From DASVHF01 sp036382695 (GTDB lineage: Bacteria > Patescibacteriota > Microgenomatia > Woykebacterales > RBG-16-39-9b): DNA of 30,002 nucleotides. The translations under genes and the position numbers were made by a program. Of the stretch, positions 26,756 through 30,002 are shown piece after piece. Every line of letters begins with the position of its first letter. Within the stretch, counting starts at the first letter, position 1. The notes beneath the pieces are model-generated. The model did no database searches and had not been told where the DNA came from. It saw only the letters and a list, made by a program, of their open reading frames with translations. The stretch is from positions 1 through 30,002 of the forward strand of contig DASVHF010000039.1 of NCBI GenBank assembly GCA_036382695.1, in the 5' to 3' direction.

Positions 26756-28519
26756 ATGCTCTCTACCTGGCGGATTTTATTTCTAATTTACATCGGGGTA
26801 TTTCTCTTCATCTCTTTTTTGACAATGGTGGTTTTCTCCATCCCCTCGGCTAATAATAGGCCACCTTCTGTTTTACACGCAGTTGACTCAAGCTCTCCCC
26901 TCCACCAGTATCGCTTTAGTAGCGAACAGCTACACTGCCTTGCCCACAAACTCGGTGAGAATCGATACAGTGTCTTAGTTGCCCAAGGATTTGGCGCACT
27001 CACTAACGACGAGCAACAACTGATCGAAGTTTGCTGGAATACTACCGGACTCTTACCTCCTGAACCTTCCCCAGAATTTGTAAATATGGACCCGGCGGTT
27101 GCTGCCTGTTGGAGAGGTAAGATTGGAGAATATAGATACGAGCACATAGTCTCTGTTGGATTTGAGCCAACTGCTACTGAATACAGCTATTTACAGCAAT
27201 GCTATAGTCAGACGGCCCCACCTCCTGACGGACAGGATAATACCACTACTTCAACAGACGATCCTGGGACAACACAGGATAACAGTTCAACCACTTCTGC
27301 TTACTCAACTTATGGTGAACGGTTCCCGGTGGGCTCTCCGAAGCGAGATTGTGTTAAAAAAGCACTTGGAACAGATTTTGCTTGGTTTAATAATACAGCC
27401 AATCCAAATGCCACTAGTAAGTATAAGCGATTTGAATTATTGGAGAAAAAGGCAGAGACATGTTTCCAAACCTACCCACCACCAGCCTCGACCTACGAAC
27501 CTAAATTATTTTTAACCCCCGAAATGATAACTTGTCTGAAAAATGCGTTTGGGGAAACCCGATTTAACAACATTTATTCTGGAAAATCAATACCTACACC
27601 CCTAGAAGGTAAGAAAATACAGACCTGTCATGCAAAATTCTATGAGATAGAACGACCAACAGTTGAGTATCAAGATACGACAACATTAGACAAAGAAACT
27701 GAAAGTTGTTTAAAAATTGCGGTAGGGGAAAAACGCTATAAAAAAATTTCTGCCGGCGCAGCTCCTACTTTCCAAGAGCTTAATAAAGGAGGCGAGTGTT
27801 TTGGCGCTTCCACCTCCCCATTAGCACCACCACCCGTACTAAAAATCAGTGACAAAATTAAAAGTTGTATTGACAGCGCAATTGGTAAAGATCGGCTTGC
27901 GAAGATAAGATCTGGCGAAGTTGAGCCGACTGAGGGAGAAAAAAACAAAGTTTCTGCCTGTTTCAAAAATATTAATAAAGTTCAGCTAGCCTTTTTACCG
28001 CTACCCCCAGAACAAGTTCCTTTCCTTGGCGTAGACAAAACAAAAGCCTCTATCAACAAAGTGGAAACAAAGTATGTCAAGAATAAATCTGGAAAGGAGG
28101 AGCCAGTAGTAACCTTCAGCGGGAAGGGTTTGCCAAAAGCAACTGTAGATCTTTACTTTTTCTCTGATCCGATTGTAGTCACTGTCGACACCGATGCCAA
28201 TGGCGATTGGACCTATAATCTAGATGTGCCACTTGATAGCGGGAACCACATAGCCTACGTTACCGCTAAAACCGGTGGCGGTGAGGCAGTACGAAGCGAA
28301 GTATTCCGTTTCAGTGTAGCCCAGGCTGCTGCCTCTGGGGATAAAGAAGGAGGTCTAATTGTCAAAAATACAGATTTCAGAGATCAGATTATGGATTATC
28401 TAGTTTGGGTAATCGGCCTGGTAGTAATTGGAGTCGTTGCTTTAGTTTCGATCGTTATTTATCGTGGAAAGCGAAAGGCGCAAGCAACTGCTGCCCCCGC
28501 AACGGGAAAACAACCGTAA
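26756..28519 (+). CDS. Surface protein with six two-cysteine repeats and an Ig-like domain
   Basis: A 587-aa envelope protein. An N-terminal membrane segment (about residues 5-28) leads to six repeats of about 40 residues, each starting and ending with cysteine. Examples are TCLKNAFGETRFNNIYSGKS through to QTC, and SCIDSAIGKDRLAKIRSGEV through to SAC. The pattern is C-x-x-A-x-G-x-x-R-x3-I-x-x-G, then P-T-x-x-E, then C. Thr/Pro-rich spacers separate some repeats. An Ig-like domain follows (VTFSGKGLPKATVDLYFFSD, DANGDWTYNLDVPLDSG). A C-terminal membrane helix (about 553-573) with a basic tail closes it. Most of the chain would be outside the cell. Function unknown; adhesion or cell-cell contact is a guess. 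Its last 65 nt overlap the kinase gene end. Confidence 0.85.
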   Translation: MLSTWRILFLIYIGVFLFISFLTMVVFSIPSANNRPPSVLHAVDSSSPLHQYRFSSEQLHCLAHKLGENRYSVLVAQGFGALTNDEQQLIEVCWNTTGLLPPEPSPEFVNMDPAVAACWRGKIGEYRYEHIVSVGFEPTATEYSYLQQCYSQTAPPPDGQDNTTTSTDDPGTTQDNSSTTSAYSTYGERFPVGSPKRDCVKKALGTDFAWFNNTANPNATSKYKRFELLEKKAETCFQTYPPPASTYEPKLFLTPEMITCLKNAFGETRFNNIYSGKSIPTPLEGKKIQTCHAKFYEIERPTVEYQDTTTLDKETESCLKIAVGEKRYKKISAGAAPTFQELNKGGECFGASTSPLAPPPVLKISDKIKSCIDSAIGKDRLAKIRSGEVEPTEGEKNKVSACFKNINKVQLAFLPLPPEQVPFLGVDKTKASINKVETKYVKNKSGKEEPVVTFSGKGLPKATVDLYFFSDPIVVTVDTDANGDWTYNLDVPLDSGNHIAYVTAKTGGGEAVRSEVFRFSVAQAAASGDKEGGLIVKNTDFRDQIMDYLVWVIGLVVIGVVALVSIVIYRGKRKAQATAAPATGKQP

Positions 28520-29822
28520 ACTGACTCCCTTCTCCTTCTATTGAATCGACGAAGATTCTACCTTTCATTTTTTCAATTATTTGCTTAGTAATCCAAAGGC
28601 CAAGGCCAGTCCCACCGATATCCCTAGTTTTGTCTGTTTTTATTCGGTAGAACTTCTCAAACAAACGTTCCCTAGCCTCCGGTGACATACCCAGACCTGT
28701 GTCCTTAACGAATGTTTTTAAAAGCTTACCTTCTAATTTTTGGCTGATGCTTACTCCACCTTTCTCAGTGTATTTGATAGCGTTTCCGATTATATTGACA
28801 AAAATTTGTTTTAGACGATCATCATCTGCCAAGATAGTTGGTTGAGAATCAACTGGTATGAATTCAAGCCTAAGGTTCTTTTGCTCGGCTTGTACTCTAA
28901 GCTCATTAAGAACACTGCTGATGACAAAGTCAAGTTTAGTTGGTTTCATTTCAAACCTAAGTCGATTCTGTTCAAACCTAGAGACATTGAGAAGATCTTC
29001 TACCAACTCTGATAGTCTATCTGAGCCCTCGGCAATGGTCTCGGCGTGTCTTTTTGATTTTGCGCTCCCTGTCACGCTTGGATCTTTCAACATTAGTTGG
29101 GTAAATCCTTTAATCGCAGTCAGCGGTGTCCGTAGTTCATGAGAAGCCATAGAGATAAAATCGTCTTTCATTTGATCCACTTCTTTTAGCCTCCGGAAAA
29201 GCCTGGCGTATTCGAAGAAGCGAAGGTGGTTTATCAAAAGCAGGAGAACCACAATCACAGTAATGCTCAGAACTACAAGTGAATCTCTAATTGTGCGGGA
29301 AATAACTTTATCAACCTCGGCAGTGGAGATCTTCACGTCCACCAAAGCCGTCTGCGCACCTGTTTCATCTTTAATCGGGGCAATCACCGACCAAGCTTTT
29401 TCATTGGTCGGCTTATCAAGCACTTGGGCCGCGTGAGCTTTGCCAGAACTCCAAACAAACTGACTCAGGGTCTGGTCGGTAGCTGCCTCACCCAAAGGAC
29501 TGGTCGAAGCAACTGAGGTGAATTTGTTGTCTTCGCCAAGAGTGAGAATTGTAATATTAGTTATCTCTGGCTCCTCCTTTTTTATTTGAGCAAATTTTTC
29601 ATTTAAGTACTGGCTGTTTTCTAGGCTCTCAACCGACATGTTTCCCAAAACAGATCCGACGAGAACCGCCTCTCTTCTTAACTGGAAATTAACATCACGG
29701 TCGATTGCCCGTAGCACCCAAATAGTATTAAAAACCAAAGCAGCGGGGATTAAAACAATTAATAATAAGGAGTAAACAAACTGAGAATTTTTCTTAAAAA
29801 ACTCGGCGGAAGGCAGTATCAT
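28455..29822 (-). CDS. Membrane sensor histidine kinase
   Basis: A 455-aa kinase. Membrane helix 1 (about residues 15-36) and helix 2 (about 185-203) flank an extracytoplasmic sensor of about 150 residues. The HisKA domain has MASHELRTPLTAIKGF with the phospho-histidine near 228. The ATPase domain has the N box NIIGNAIKYTEKGG, G1 DTGLGM, F box LFEKFYR and G2 GGTGLGLWI. No response regulator is adjacent; the lone receiver at 18312 is a possible partner. The last residues after TVVFPL (RGQQLLAPFAFHDK) are unusual and are read from sequence that also encodes the tail of the convergent surface protein (65-nt overlap). Confidence 0.94.
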   Translation of the reverse strand: MILPSAEFFKKNSQFVYSLLLIVLIPAALVFNTIWVLRAIDRDVNFQLRREAVLVGSVLGNMSVESLENSQYLNEKFAQIKKEEPEITNITILTLGEDNKFTSVASTSPLGEAATDQTLSQFVWSSGKAHAAQVLDKPTNEKAWSVIAPIKDETGAQTALVDVKISTAEVDKVISRTIRDSLVVLSITVIVVLLLLINHLRFFEYARLFRRLKEVDQMKDDFISMASHELRTPLTAIKGFTQLMLKDPSVTGSAKSKRHAETIAEGSDRLSELVEDLLNVSRFEQNRLRFEMKPTKLDFVISSVLNELRVQAEQKNLRLEFIPVDSQPTILADDDRLKQIFVNIIGNAIKYTEKGGVSISQKLEGKLLKTFVKDTGLGMSPEARERLFEKFYRIKTDKTRDIGGTGLGLWITKQIIEKMKGRIFVDSIEGEGSQFTVVFPLRGQQLLAPFAFHDK

Positions 29823-29874
29823 TTAATTAAACGATACTATTCCTTTGAAGCGTAGTCAAACAAATGTGCTGGAC

Positions 29875-30002
29875 CTATACATAGAGAACGGTTTGTCCTT
29901 TCTCTGTTAGTAAAGTATTAACATATTCTGCTGGAGTTTGGTAACCCAGTGCTTGATGGTATCTAAGGTAGTTGTACTTGTGGTTAAACTCCCTGCACTT
30001 AC
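29875..30002 (-). CDS. Transposase, C-terminal fragment (IS3/IS481-type integrase core), continues beyond window
   Basis: Reading in from the right edge on the minus strand, a 41-codon open frame ends at TAG 29875-29877. It contains EFNHKYNYLRYHQALGYQTP followed by AEYVN, the typical end of rve-type integrase cores (YNxxRxHxALGYxTPxEY). The catalytic DDE residues would lie outside the window. Its end is intact, with a few more residues (TLLTEKGQTVLYV). It is the only mobile-element gene seen here. No terminal inverted repeat was identified between it and the kinase gene. Confidence 0.8.
   Translation of the reverse strand, partial: KCREFNHKYNYLRYHQALGYQTPAEYVNTLLTEKGQTVLYV

Overview
The window reads as a chromosomal segment of a streamlined, probably Patescibacteria (CPR)-type bacterium. 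This is an inference from the gene set and style: a short PolA with no room for a proofreading domain, a SUF cluster without sufD, a CvpA-CAP fusion, many small surface proteins, a tRNA-Ile with anticodon TAT, and AT-rich genes whose -10 box sits only 6 to 19 nt before the start codon. TGA is used as stop, so the genetic code appears standard. No rRNA, CRISPR array or prophage was found; a piece of an insertion sequence enters at the right edge.

Layout. 1-4045: start of a hydrolase-like gene, a single-chain type IIG/ISP restriction-modification enzyme, and a divergent DUF433/DUF5615 toxin-antitoxin pair. 4050-10512: polA, prs, ftsH, trpS. 10559-12129: two related small CPxC proteins (80 and 62 aa), each behind a structured leader with terminator-like hairpins, flanking a pilin-like gene. 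12138-12724: promoter, initiator-like tRNA, tRNA-Met, and a free-standing MetRS-C-type tRNA-binding protein that starts 5 nt after the tRNA CCA. 12812-15571: membrane proteins, an FtsB/DivIC-like protein, a Xer-like recombinase and a DUF6941-like protein. 15670-16148: tRNA-Ile(TAT) inside an inverted repeat, then a structured, terminated region. 16149-18742: operon of lone receiver, GalT-like protein, DUF59/SufT-like protein and CvpA-CAP protein. 18805-19733: a GC-rich surface-protein gene with its own promoter and terminator. 19737-25660: iron-sulfur assembly region (VIT transporter, ferredoxin, sufU, sufS, sufB, sufC), interrupted where sufD is often found by a structured element and a protein with two HxxxCxxC motifs. 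25810-30002: MscS channel, a surface protein with six two-cysteine repeats, a histidine kinase and the end of a transposase gene.

Two themes stand out. First, tandem heptanucleotide arrays, each with its own heptamer, lie inside or beside polA (twice), sufU, sufS and sufC/sufB. A separate 54-bp two-hairpin element occurs once between genes and once in frame inside sufS. Second, genes fall into two initiation styles: AT-rich core genes that look leaderless, and a smaller set with strong GGAGG-type sites, often higher GC, hairpin leaders or operator-like palindromes. The best candidate for an undescribed system is the pair of attenuator-like leaders controlling the two small CPxC proteins.
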